From positions 62,001-126,000 of the forward strand of contig CAUDQR010000003.1 of assembly GCA_958451615.1 (NCBI GenBank): DNA of 64,000 nucleotides, written 5' to 3'. Source of the stretch: an uncultured Collinsella sp. Its GTDB lineage: Bacteria > Actinomycetota > Coriobacteriia > Coriobacteriales > Coriobacteriaceae. Below, piece after piece: positions 7,871-16,185 of the stretch. A model generated the notes under the pieces. That model saw only the letters and a program-made list of their open reading frames with translations. It made no database searches and was not told the origin of the DNA. The position numbers were made by a program, and so were the translations under genes. Numbering within the stretch: position 1 is the first letter of the stretch; every line of letters begins with the position of its first letter.

Positions 7871-7970
7871 GGGTTTTCCAAGTGCCCGAGATTGCCGTGA
7901 AAGAGGAGCGACGCGTACTTGAGTACGCGAGCGACGGTTTGAACGGCAAGGTCGGGTGCTTGGGAAACCC
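7871..7970. ncRNA. Candidate structured element E1 downstream of cysS
   Basis: A 100-nt imperfect hairpin. The outer arms 7871-7889 and 7952-7970 pair, a 2x2 internal loop follows, then TTGCCGT pairs with ACGGCAA. An internal loop carries CGTGAAA on the 5' side and TTGAACG on the 3' side, and the apical stem is CGCGTACT/AGTACGCG (7912-7929). A second element with the same plan but different helix sequences lies after lysS (20871-20975). Whether it acts as RNA or as mobile palindromic DNA is unknown. Confidence 0.55.
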
Positions 7971-7977
7971 GCGGGGA

Positions 7978-9444
7978 TTAGAGAGATTTGATACGAGTGC
8001 CGGCGGCGGTATCCTCGATCGTCAGCCCGAGGTCCTTGAGCTGGTCACGGATGGCGTCGGCCAGATCCCAGTTCTTGTCGGCGCGGGCCTCGGCGCGGGC
8101 CTCGAGAATCTTGGCAGCGGCCTCGTCCACGTCGTCGCCCGTGTAGGCGACCAAGCCGGCGGCAACGCCTAGCAGACCCAGCGGCAGCTCGACCTTGGGC
8201 TCGGGGAGCTCAACGCCAAACGTATCGAGCAGCTCGACCAGCGTATCGGCGGCGGCCAGGGCAGCGGTCTTGTCGGCAGCGTCGCCCGCTTGCTCCAGGT
8301 ACTGGTTGCACTCGGTCACAAAGCCAAAGACGGCACCCATGGCGCCGGCGGTGTTAAAGTCGTCGTCCATGCACTCCTTAAAGGTGGCGCGGGTCTCGGC
8401 GGCCTTGGCGGCAAACGCCTCGGATGCTGCCTCATCGGCATCGGCCGTCGCATGGTTCGCGGCCCAGCGCAGGTTCTCGACCGTACCGGCGATACGCGTG
8501 AGCGAGTTTTCGGCACCCTCCAGGCGCTCCCAAGAAAAGTCGAGCGGCGAGCGATAGCTCGTCTGCAACATCAGCAGGCGCAGAGCGGCAGCGGAGTGCT
8601 GCTCGAGGACCTCGGCCAGCGTAAAGAAGTTGCCGAGCGACTTGGACATCTTCTCGCCGTCTACCAGCAGCATGCCTGTGTGCATCCAGGTGTTGGAGAA
8701 GCCCTGGTGCCAGGCGCAGGTGGCCTGGGCGCACTCGTTCTCGTGATGCGGGAAGGCAAGGTCGGAGCCGCCGCCGTGGATGTCGATCGGAGTGCCCAGG
8801 TAGCGATGCACCATGGCGGCGCACTCGGTGTGCCAACCAGGACGGCCCTCGCCCCAAGGGCTCGGCCAGCTGGGCTCGCCGGGCTTGGCGGCCTTCCACA
8901 GGGCAAAGTCGAGCGGGTCGTTCTTGTCCTCGTTCTCCTCGATGCGCGCGCCAACCATAAGGTCATCGATGTTGCGGCCCGAGACCTGACCGTAGCTGGG
9001 ATCGCTGCGCACGGCAAAGTACACATCGCCGTTATCGGCTGCGTAGGCATGGCCCTGCTCGATGAGCGTCTTGATCATGGCGATCATGGGGCCGATCTCC
9101 TTGGTGGCGCGGGGGCGCACATCGGGATCGAGCACGTTGGCGGCACGCATGACGCCGATGAACTTGTCGGAGAACTCCGTCGCGACCTCGACAGCCGTAC
9201 GGCCCTGCTCGTTGGCGCGCTTGATGATTTTGTCGTCGACATCGGTGAGGTTCTGGGCGAACGTGACCTCGTAGCCGCTCGCGATGAGCCAGCGACGAAT
9301 CACGTCAAAGCTGATGAACGTGCGGGCATTGCCGATGTGGATGTTGTCGTAGACCGTGGGGCCGCACACATACATGCGGACCTTGCCGGACTCGATGGGC
9401 TTGAACTCTTCCTTTTTATGGGTAGCGCTGTTGTAGATACGCAT
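7978..9444 (-). CDS. cysS: Cysteinyl-tRNA synthetase
   Basis: This class I aminoacyl-tRNA synthetase charges tRNA-Cys. The HIGH-type motif is NIHIGNART and the KMSKS motif is GEKMSKSLGN. The zinc ligands expected for CysRS are present: Cys in MYVCGPT, Cys in HTECAAM, and His and Glu in HHENECAQ. Length 488 residues is standard. AAGGAG lies 8 nt upstream of the ATG. It begins 3 bp after ispF and is the last gene of disA-ispD-ispF-cysS; its stop is followed by the E1 hairpin and a terminator. Confidence 0.97.
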   Translation of the reverse strand: MRIYNSATHKKEEFKPIESGKVRMYVCGPTVYDNIHIGNARTFISFDVIRRWLIASGYEVTFAQNLTDVDDKIIKRANEQGRTAVEVATEFSDKFIGVMRAANVLDPDVRPRATKEIGPMIAMIKTLIEQGHAYAADNGDVYFAVRSDPSYGQVSGRNIDDLMVGARIEENEDKNDPLDFALWKAAKPGEPSWPSPWGEGRPGWHTECAAMVHRYLGTPIDIHGGGSDLAFPHHENECAQATCAWHQGFSNTWMHTGMLLVDGEKMSKSLGNFFTLAEVLEQHSAAALRLLMLQTSYRSPLDFSWERLEGAENSLTRIAGTVENLRWAANHATADADEAASEAFAAKAAETRATFKECMDDDFNTAGAMGAVFGFVTECNQYLEQAGDAADKTAALAAADTLVELLDTFGVELPEPKVELPLGLLGVAAGLVAYTGDDVDEAAAKILEARAEARADKNWDLADAIRDQLKDLGLTIEDTAAGTRIKSL

Positions 9445-9447
9445 TCG

Positions 9448-9942
9448 TTACTCCTTAACGGTTTTCTGTAGCAGGCAGACGGCCCAGGCGCCGATTCCCT
9501 CGCCTTGGCCTTCCCAACCGAGCTTTTCGGTCGTAGTGGCGGCGACGCCCACGTTTTCGACGTCAACGCCCAGGGCATGGGCAAGGTTGGCGCGCATGGC
9601 ATCGCGGTGCGGGGTGATCTTAGGTTGTTGACAGGCAATGGTGCAATCGGCATCGACAAACTCAAAGCCCAGCTCGCGCGCATAGTCCATCACGCGAGCG
9701 AGCAGCACCATCGAATCGGCACCCTCGTAGGCGGGATCGGTGTCGGGGAATAGCTTGCCGATGTCTCCCCCGCGGCAGGCTCCCAGAATGGCGTCTGCCA
9801 GCGCGTGTGCAAGCACATCGGCATCCGAGTGGCCCAGCAGGCCGCGCTCGTAGGGGATGTCGACCCCGCCGATGATACATCGACGCCCCTCCACCAAACG
9901 GTGGACGTCGTAGCCGTGGCCAATGCGCAGGTTACTGAACAT
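9448..9942 (-). CDS. ispF: 2-C-methyl-D-erythritol 2,4-cyclodiphosphate synthase
   Basis: IspF forms the cyclic diphosphate in the MEP isoprenoid pathway. The metal-binding GHGYDVH and the GHSDADVLAHALADA signature are intact, as is TTTEKLGW near the C-terminus. The start at 9942 gives MFSNLRIGHGYDVH, the usual N-terminus; a longer frame from 9975 would add 11 unlikely residues. The gene overlaps the 3' end of ispD by 11 bp, so translation is probably coupled. Length 164 residues. Confidence 0.96.
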   Translation of the reverse strand: MFSNLRIGHGYDVHRLVEGRRCIIGGVDIPYERGLLGHSDADVLAHALADAILGACRGGDIGKLFPDTDPAYEGADSMVLLARVMDYARELGFEFVDADCTIACQQPKITPHRDAMRANLAHALGVDVENVGVAATTTEKLGWEGQGEGIGAWAVCLLQKTVKE

Positions 9943-10660
9943 GGGGAAGGTCCTCTCCCTCGGCCATGCGGCCAAGCAGAATCGCGGTTACGGGACGCAG
10001 GTCCTCGGGCACCGTCACCTTAAGGTTATCGCGCGGGCTCTGGACACAGCGGACGCGCCCGCCCATGCGCTCGACCAGCGAAGAATCGTCGGTCCCGATA
10101 AAGCCCTCGGCGATAGCTGCGGTGTGGGCGCGCTTCATGGCGTCGACGCTAAAGATCTGCGGTGTCTGCGCGGCCCAGTAGAGCTCACGCGGCGGCGTCT
10201 CGACGATATTGTCGCCGTCGACGATCTTGAGCGTGTCGATCGCGGGCTGACCGCATACGACACCGTCGAGCGAGCGGTCGCCCACAAGCACGTCGATCGC
10301 ATGATCGATGGCCTCGGTCGTGATGAGCGGACGGGCGCCGTCGTGGATGGCGACATATTCGAAACCCGCCGGAACCGCATGCACGCCGGCACGGGTGGAA
10401 TCCTGACGGGTATCGCCGGCATCGGCGAAGCTGATGGGCGTGTCATAGTCAAACGGATCGATGGCCAGGCGGCGCATCTCGGCGCGGCGCTCGGCAGGGC
10501 ACACCACCACGATGTGGCCGACCTTGTCGCTACGATCGAACGCGCGGATGGACCAGCTCATGAGCGGACGGCCCGCCACGTTAACGAGCTGCTTGCCGCC
10601 GGGATTTCCAAAGCGCTGGCCGCTGCCGCCGGCAACGACCACGGCGCATACGGGCGCCAT
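9932..10660 (-). CDS. ispD: 2-C-methyl-D-erythritol 4-phosphate cytidylyltransferase
   Basis: IspD makes CDP-methylerythritol from MEP and CTP. The nucleotide-binding N-terminus AVVVAGGSGQRFG, with the downstream Lys of GGKQLVNVAGRPL, is intact; IHDGARP and the C-terminal NLKVTVPEDL motif are also present. Length 242 residues is standard. Its ATG overlaps the disA stop by one base (TAATG), and its end overlaps ispF, so disA, ispD and ispF are tightly coupled. Confidence 0.96.
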   Translation of the reverse strand: MAPVCAVVVAGGSGQRFGNPGGKQLVNVAGRPLMSWSIRAFDRSDKVGHIVVVCPAERRAEMRRLAIDPFDYDTPISFADAGDTRQDSTRAGVHAVPAGFEYVAIHDGARPLITTEAIDHAIDVLVGDRSLDGVVCGQPAIDTLKIVDGDNIVETPPRELYWAAQTPQIFSVDAMKRAHTAAIAEGFIGTDDSSLVERMGGRVRCVQSPRDNLKVTVPEDLRPVTAILLGRMAEGEDLPHVQ

Positions 10661-11727
10661 TATGCGTTCCCCTGTTTGGTGCCCTTCATGCGGTACAGCG
10701 AGTCCGCAAGAATGGCAGGGTTGTTGACGCCAAAGTCGCCCAGGCGCTCCGGGTCCTCGCTGATGTCGTCCATGAGCTCCTGCAGCGAGCCATACTCGTC
10801 GACGATCTTCTCTGCCACGCCGTCGCGCACGACGGACACGCGCGAAAGCGTGCGCAGGCCCAGCGGCGTCATGACGGAATCCTCGTCCAGGTCGTCATAG
10901 CCCAGAACTGCCGCCACGTGCTGCGGGTCGGACAGGTCCTTAGGCGTCATGCGGCTCAGCTCGGCGCGGATCTTCTCGGCGTTGGCCTCAGAGGAATCGC
11001 TTGCGTAGTCGCGGATCATCAAGTCGTATTCGGTATCCATGCTGGAGCCCGCGAGCTGCTCGAGCTGCATCTGCACGAGCTTGCCCTGGTTGCCCAGCTT
11101 GACGATGCAATCCTTAAGCTCGGTCTTTGCCTGCTGCATGATCTCGAAGCTCGAGAAGATGCCGGTGATGTCGGCGAGCGTGACGTAGTCGTCGAGCTCA
11201 AGGGCCGTCAGGCGCAGCAAGGAGCGGTCGAGCGACTGACGGGTGGTCTGAAGCGTGGCGACGAGCTGGTTGACCGAGCTCATGATGGTGGTGACGGGCT
11301 GGATCTCGTAACTCTTGCCGTGGACGTACACGTTGACGACGGCACGACGGGCCGAGACCGAGATCACGATGGCATCGGTGAGCACCGACATGCGAGCGGC
11401 AGTACGGTGACGCATGCCCGTCTCACTCGTGGCGAGCGAGGGATCGGGATTGAGATGGAAGTTGGCGCGCAGAATCTGGGTGAGGTCGCCGTCGATAACG
11501 ATGGCGCCGTCCATCTTGGAGAGTTCGAACAGACGGTTCGAGGTGAACGAAATGTTGAGCGGGAAGCCGTCGTTGCCGGCGGCGAGCACGTTTTCGGTAT
11601 CGCCGACGCAAATGAGGGCACCAAGGTGACCGGCGATGATCATATCGAGGGCGGTGCGGATCGGCTGGCCAGGTGCCGTCAGGCGAATAGCCTGTTCCAT
11701 ACGCTTTTGCAGCTCGTTCTTATCCAA
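10660..11727 (-). CDS. disA: Diadenylate cyclase / DNA integrity scanning protein DisA
   Basis: DisA makes cyclic di-AMP from two ATP and scans DNA for branched structures. The N-terminal DAC domain (~1-145) has the DGA motif (KMDGAIVID) and the RHR motif (TGMRHRTAARMS). A helical linker and a C-terminal helix-hairpin-helix region (~290-350, LGLRTLSRV) follow. Length 355 residues is normal. The start is TTG at 11727 with GGGAG seven bases upstream. It is first in the operon with ispD, ispF and cysS. Confidence 0.95.
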   Translation of the reverse strand: MDKNELQKRMEQAIRLTAPGQPIRTALDMIIAGHLGALICVGDTENVLAAGNDGFPLNISFTSNRLFELSKMDGAIVIDGDLTQILRANFHLNPDPSLATSETGMRHRTAARMSVLTDAIVISVSARRAVVNVYVHGKSYEIQPVTTIMSSVNQLVATLQTTRQSLDRSLLRLTALELDDYVTLADITGIFSSFEIMQQAKTELKDCIVKLGNQGKLVQMQLEQLAGSSMDTEYDLMIRDYASDSSEANAEKIRAELSRMTPKDLSDPQHVAAVLGYDDLDEDSVMTPLGLRTLSRVSVVRDGVAEKIVDEYGSLQELMDDISEDPERLGDFGVNNPAILADSLYRMKGTKQGNA

Positions 11728-11836
11728 GGCATCGCTCCCATCGTATACGCTCCATAAACGCTAAATAGTTTCTCACGGTTTGTCCCCGCGGCGCTCGCGA
11801 AATCCGATGCTTACAGAATGAGCGAACACCGCTTAG

Positions 11837-11871
11837 GTAGCTCATTTGGGACGGGGCTCCTTTGACTGCTC
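11837..11871. repeat. GGGACGGGG palindrome (family C), copy 1
   Basis: GTAGCTCATTTGGGACGGGG, then CTCCTTTGACTGC, between disA and mntP. Related copies are at 20803, 25445, 59295, 60875 and 60965. Copies start with GTAG, the foot tetranucleotide known from REP elements. Confidence 0.7.
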
Positions 11872-11948
11872 ATGTGATAGCATTGGGTCTCATATAAATG
11901 AGGGAGTAGTCGCGTAATCGGGTTCGCCCGCAGAGATGGAGCCAGACT

Positions 11949-12527
11949 ATGGGACTCGCAGAGCTCGTGTTGCTCGCCGTTGGCCTTTCGATGGACGCCT
12001 TTGCCGTATCCATCTGCAAGGGTCTCGGCATGAAAAAGATCAACCTTAAGGTCGCCGTGGTGCTCGGCCTGTTCTTTGGCGGTTTTCAGGCCGGCATGCC
12101 CGTAATCGGATGGGCGCTTGGCAGTCAATTCATGGGCATCATCGGCCCCATCGACCACTGGATCGCCTTTATCCTGCTCGCCTTCATTGGCGGCAAAATG
12201 CTGTGGGAGGCATTTACCGAGGACGAGGATGAAGGCGACGGCAAGGATGCCGAAAAGATTGACCTGGGCGAGTACCTGATCCTCGCCATCGCCACCTCAA
12301 TCGACGCCCTAGCCGTAGGCATCTCATTTGCCGCGCTCTCGGTCGACATCATGCCCGCCGTGTCGCTCATCGGCATCACGACCTTTATCTTCTCCGTCGC
12401 CGGCGTAGCGATCGGCCACACCTTTGGCGCGCGCTACGAAAAGCCTGCCACCATCGTGGGTGGCGTCGTGCTCATCTTCATCGGGCTTAAGATCTTGCTT
12501 GAGCATCTGGGGATTCTCGCGATATAA
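11949..12527 (+). CDS. mntP: Manganese efflux pump MntP
   Basis: This small (192-residue) inner-membrane exporter of the DUF204/MntP family lowers cytoplasmic Mn2+. It has six predicted membrane segments in two inverted halves, each with the family motif: GLSMDAFAVSICKG near the N-terminus and ATSIDALAVGISFA after an acidic cytoplasmic loop (EDEDEGDGKDAEK). The conserved intramembrane Asp residues are present. The 5' leader contains GAGGGAGTAGTC and GATGGAGCC, reminiscent of pieces of manganese riboswitches, but a full yybP-ykoY aptamer could not be drawn. It stands alone, convergent with nothing and upstream of hipBA. Confidence 0.93.
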   Translation: MGLAELVLLAVGLSMDAFAVSICKGLGMKKINLKVAVVLGLFFGGFQAGMPVIGWALGSQFMGIIGPIDHWIAFILLAFIGGKMLWEAFTEDEDEGDGKDAEKIDLGEYLILAIATSIDALAVGISFAALSVDIMPAVSLIGITTFIFSVAGVAIGHTFGARYEKPATIVGGVVLIFIGLKILLEHLGILAI

Positions 12528-12568
12528 AAAACGCCTCTCATAAGCTCAACGTCAATGTAGAGGTCTCA

Positions 12569-12636
12569 TGCAGAGTTTTACATAATGCCTTTTCGTGCAG
12601 ACTTTTGCATGTCATACTGATATGCAAAAGTCTGCA
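12569..12636. promoter_or_regulatory. hipBA operator region with three related half-sites
   Basis: TGCAGACTTTTGCAT (12596-12610) and ATGCAAAAGTCTGCA (12622-12636) are a perfect 15-bp inverted repeat with an 11-bp spacer. A third direct copy with two mismatches (TGCAGAGTTTTACAT) lies at 12569-12583, 27 bp upstream. CATACT (12613-12618) between the arms is a possible -10. HipB-type repressors bind paired palindromes of this kind. Confidence 0.7.
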
Positions 12637-12651
12637 TGTTAGGAGATCGCC

Positions 12652-13083
12652 GTGGATACCTTTCCCATCACCACACCGCGCCAAGCTGGCATCTACGTGC
12701 GCCAGGCACGCGAGGCTCAGGGTCTCACCCGTGCCGCCCTCGCCAAAAAGGCCGGTGTTTCGGAGCGCCTGCTCGCATCGCTCGAGCTGGGCGACGCCAC
12801 TGGCATTCGACTCGACAAGCTGCTGACCGTCTTTAACGCACTCGGCATAAGTCTCTTTGTGCAAAGCGATAACGACCCAATCGCATCACCCTTTAAACAT
12901 CCGACGACGATAGCGGACCTCCCTATCGCGAACTCGAATGCCCTGCCCAAGCCAAGTGTAGGCAGACGACCCGCCCGACAAGGAACGCCATCTTCCTATG
13001 GTGCCTTGCTGGCCCAAATCGCAGCCGAGCAAGGCCTTTCCGACACTTCAGACCTCTCCTTTGGCTGTAAGGTTGTGAAATAA
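12652..13083 (+). CDS. hipB: HipB-type antitoxin / XRE-family repressor
   Basis: This small DNA-binding partner of HipA should neutralise the kinase and autorepress the operon. Residues ~8-65 form an XRE helix-turn-helix (AREAQGLTRAALAKKAGVSERLLASLE). The rest (~65-143) is a Pro/Ser/Ala-rich tail of unusual length for HipB. The start is GTG at 12652 with AGGAG six bases upstream, immediately after the palindromic operator. Its TAA stop abuts the ATG of hipA (TAAATG), so the two are co-translated. The function is inferred from domain and context. Confidence 0.88.
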   Translation: MDTFPITTPRQAGIYVRQAREAQGLTRAALAKKAGVSERLLASLELGDATGIRLDKLLTVFNALGISLFVQSDNDPIASPFKHPTTIADLPIANSNALPKPSVGRRPARQGTPSSYGALLAQIAAEQGLSDTSDLSFGCKVVK

Positions 13084-14388
13084 ATGGCAGAGATGGAGCT
13101 TGCGACCCTCATTTGTGGCGAAATCGCAGGCACTCTCCGGCAAGACGAGCATGGACTCTGCAGCTTTGTATACGCCCCAACCTATCGCGGAGCACCGCTA
13201 TCGCTAACAATGCCGCTTTCCAATCGCACGTATGGCCATAACATCGTCCGCCCGTTCCTATTTGGCCTTTTGCCCGACAGTCAAGAGCAGCGTCGCGCTA
13301 TTGCCGCCGAGCATGACGTTGCATCCAACAACCCCGTCGCCCTCTTGTGCCATATCGGTCTTGACTGCGCGGGGGCCGTTCAGTTTTGTCGAACCGATCA
13401 ATTAGACGCCGTCCGTGGCAGGGTCTCCGCATACCGCCCGCTTACCAATTCTCAAATCGCTCATAAGCTCAAAGCAATTCGCGATGACGAAAGAGAGACA
13501 TGGATGGGCTCCAACGAAAGCTGGTCCCTGGGCGGCAATCAAGGCAAATTTGCACTGGCTTGGCATGATGGCCAATGGTGCGAATGTCTAGGGTCATCCC
13601 CCACTACCCATATCTTCAAAAATGGTGTCGTTGGGTTCAAACATCAGGCCTTAAACGAATTCGTCTGCATGAAAACGGCTCGGCGTGTTGGCATTCCAAC
13701 TGCCAACGTCTCCTATTGCACATTTGAAGACGAAGCCGCGCTCGTCGTTGAACGGTACGACAGAATGGTCAATAGCAGCGGAAATATCGAAAGGCTGCAT
13801 CAGGAGGACTTTTGCCAGGCGCTCGGTGTATTGCCAAGCCAGAAATACACCGCCGACGGAGGACCAACCACACGAGACATCCAAGAACGACTGATTAACA
13901 CAGTCCCCCACCACATGAATCTTGTGCTTTTTACCTATATGTTGTTCTATAACGCCATTATCGGAGCGCCTGACGCACACGCTAAAAACTACTCGCTCAT
14001 CCTAGGCAAAGGCACAAACGCAGCGCTCGCACCCATGTACGATGTCGCATCGGGCTTGGCGTACGAACGTATGCGCCGCCGGGCGCGCCTTGCCATGAGC
14101 GTTGGCGGCGAAAATCGAGTGGGGCGCATCGGTCCAGGCGCTATCCGCCGATACCACGGTATGGGCGACCCCGCGCTGGAGGCGGCGCTCACCGATGCCG
14201 GGCTATCCGAGAAGTTTTGCTTTGCGACCATGATGGACCTCGCCTACGAGGTGCCCATTTGTATGGAAGAGATCATGGACGAATACGCCGACCTGCCCGG
14301 CATGGCGGACCTGCGCGAGCATATGCTCGGCCCCGTCCGCGAAAACTGCCAGCGCACCCTCGACCTCATCAAGGCGGATATGGGCTAG
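13084..14388 (+). CDS. hipA: HipA-type Ser/Thr kinase toxin
   Basis: HipA kinases phosphorylate a translation target (GltX in E. coli) and induce growth arrest. The N-terminal subdomain (~8-110) and the kinase body are complete. Visible are the phosphoserine-loop-like ESWSLGGNQGK (candidate S148), the catalytic loop GAPDAHAKNYSL (D297, N302) and the metal Asp in APMYDVAS (D320). Length of 434 residues matches the family, and no inactivating change is seen. It directly follows hipB. The actual substrate in this organism is unknown. Confidence 0.92.
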   Translation: MAEMELATLICGEIAGTLRQDEHGLCSFVYAPTYRGAPLSLTMPLSNRTYGHNIVRPFLFGLLPDSQEQRRAIAAEHDVASNNPVALLCHIGLDCAGAVQFCRTDQLDAVRGRVSAYRPLTNSQIAHKLKAIRDDERETWMGSNESWSLGGNQGKFALAWHDGQWCECLGSSPTTHIFKNGVVGFKHQALNEFVCMKTARRVGIPTANVSYCTFEDEAALVVERYDRMVNSSGNIERLHQEDFCQALGVLPSQKYTADGGPTTRDIQERLINTVPHHMNLVLFTYMLFYNAIIGAPDAHAKNYSLILGKGTNAALAPMYDVASGLAYERMRRRARLAMSVGGENRVGRIGPGAIRRYHGMGDPALEAALTDAGLSEKFCFATMMDLAYEVPICMEEIMDEYADLPGMADLREHMLGPVRENCQRTLDLIKADMG

Positions 14389-14418
14389 GCGCCAATCAAT
14401 CCACATTTCTTAAAAGAA

Positions 14419-14456
14419 GAGGGGGGCACCCGTCGCAAAAGTTCGGATGCCCCCTC
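14419..14456. terminator. Bidirectional terminator between hipA and pepD
   Basis: GAGGGGGGCA (14419-14428) and TGCCCCCTC (14448-14456) pair between two convergent genes; the plus strand continues TCGTAATG. Confidence 0.7.
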
Positions 14457-14513
14457 TCGTAATGTCATTTGCAATCCGCTAGCACGTGGCTCGAACTGCT
14501 GCTAGCGCGACCC

Positions 14514-15971
14514 TTACGCGGCAAGGCGCTTGAGGACGTCGATGAGCAGCTCGTAGAAGCGCTCGGCAGAAGCGAGCTCCATGCTCTCGTCCGGGGTGTG
14601 GACATCGGAGAGCGTCGGGCCCACGGCGATGGCGTCCAGGCCGTGCAGGGCCTCAGCAAACAGGCCGCACTCAAGGCCAGCGTGAATGGACTCGATGCGC
14701 AGCTCGGAGCCAAAGAGCTCGCGATAGCTCTCGACAAAAACGTCGCGGACCGGCGAATGCTCGGCATAGCTCCAGCCGGGATACTCGAACTCGAACTTGG
14801 CGTCGAAGCCCAAGACATCGGCCAGCGTCTGCAGGCGGTCCTTGAACTCGTTCTGCAGCGAGGTGATCGAGGAGCGCGGGGACAGCATGATCTTGACCTG
14901 GTCGTCGGAAGTGGCGACCACGCCGATGTTGGAGGAAACCTCGACGGAGCCGTCAGTGGCGACGTTGCGGCGAATCACGCCGTTAGGGGCAAGACGCAGG
15001 GCGCGGATGAGGGCAAGCGCGGACTTCTGATCCATGGCCTCGACCTCGGCGTCGTCGGCAATCTCGACGGTGCAGGTAAAGCCGGGGTCGAAGACCTCGA
15101 GCTCGGCAGTGACGTCGGCGATGATGTCCTTTGCGATCTGGGCCGCGGCCTCGGCGGCAGCGTGGTCGGCGTAAACCAGCTCGGCCTTGCACTCACGGTT
15201 GATGGCGTTGTCCTTAGTGCCGCCGTTAAAGCTAACGATGGCGGGCTCGCCGGCGACCATCAGGCGGTCGATGATGCGGGCCATGATGAGGTTGCCGTTG
15301 CCGCGCTCCAGGTTGATATCGTTGCCGGAATGACCACCCAGTAGGCCGGAGATGTCGAGCGTGAGGGTGCTGCCGGTCTTGTGCTCGCGCACGATGGGGC
15401 AGGTGTAGGTAACAACGACGCCGCCGGCGCAGCTGACGGTGGCAACGCCCTCTTCCTCGGAGTCAAGGTTAATCATGGTGCGGGCGCTAATCTGGGACTT
15501 GTCGAGCGTCTCGGCGCCGACCAGGCCAGTCTCCTCGTCGGTGGTGAATACGCACTCGAGGGCGGGATGAACGATCGAATCGTCGTTGAGCACAGTAAGC
15601 ATCAGAGCGACAGCAATACCGTTGTCGGCGCCCAGGGTGGTGCCGTTAGCGGTGAGGACGCCGTCCTTGACGACCAGGTCGATACCGTCGGTCGTAAAGT
15701 CGTGCTCAACAGAGCCCAACTTGTCGCACACCATATCGATGTGGCCCTGCAGCATCACGGTCGGGGCATTCTCGGCGCCGGCAGAAGCGGGCTTGCGAAT
15801 GATGACGTTGTAGACCTCGTCCTGGTACACATCGAGGCCGCGCTCCTTGGCAAACGCAACCAGGAAATCGCTGATGCCCTTCTCGTTGCCAGACCCACGG
15901 GGGATCGCGCTGACCTCCTCAAAGAAATGGAACAGCTGGGCGGGCTCGTAGCCGGTGATCTTGTAATCCAT
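14514..15971 (-). CDS. pepD: Aminoacyl-histidine dipeptidase (PepD, M20C)
   Basis: This is a dinuclear zinc peptidase of the M20C group that hydrolyses Xaa-His dipeptides such as carnosine. Metal-ligand motifs are present: GHIDMVC (H77, D79), LGADNGIA (bridging Asp) and TTDEETGL (catalytic Glu pair); HSGNDI and the C-terminal HAGLECG supply further ligands. The start at 15971 (MDYKITGYEP) follows AGGAGGCACC; the open frame extends further upstream but without support. Length 485 residues is typical. It is a single gene behind the clpC terminator. Confidence 0.94.
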   Translation of the reverse strand: MDYKITGYEPAQLFHFFEEVSAIPRGSGNEKGISDFLVAFAKERGLDVYQDEVYNVIIRKPASAGAENAPTVMLQGHIDMVCDKLGSVEHDFTTDGIDLVVKDGVLTANGTTLGADNGIAVALMLTVLNDDSIVHPALECVFTTDEETGLVGAETLDKSQISARTMINLDSEEEGVATVSCAGGVVVTYTCPIVREHKTGSTLTLDISGLLGGHSGNDINLERGNGNLIMARIIDRLMVAGEPAIVSFNGGTKDNAINRECKAELVYADHAAAEAAAQIAKDIIADVTAELEVFDPGFTCTVEIADDAEVEAMDQKSALALIRALRLAPNGVIRRNVATDGSVEVSSNIGVVATSDDQVKIMLSPRSSITSLQNEFKDRLQTLADVLGFDAKFEFEYPGWSYAEHSPVRDVFVESYRELFGSELRIESIHAGLECGLFAEALHGLDAIAVGPTLSDVHTPDESMELASAERFYELLIDVLKRLAA

Positions 15972-16128
15972 GGTGCCTCCTTGGCGCAACTGGTTAGACA
16001 GTAAGACATGCGCCTTGTATATTCCCAGACTTTGCGTGCATAAACCAGTCGAAAACGCCGAGCGCCCTTGCATCATCGGCTAACGGTGGACCGTATAGCG
16101 TAACGGTCACAACTTCCGCAGCTCTACA

Positions 16129-16160
16129 AATCGAGGCGCCCTTTCCGGAGTGCCTCGATT
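16129..16160 (-). terminator. Hairpin downstream of clpC
   Basis: AATCGAGGC (16129-16137) and GCCTCGATT (16152-16160) form a perfect 9-bp stem 26 bp after the clpC stop. The minus-strand tail is only weakly T-rich. Confidence 0.6.
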
Positions 16161-16185
16161 GCGCGTATCAAATTGTCGCCACGCC

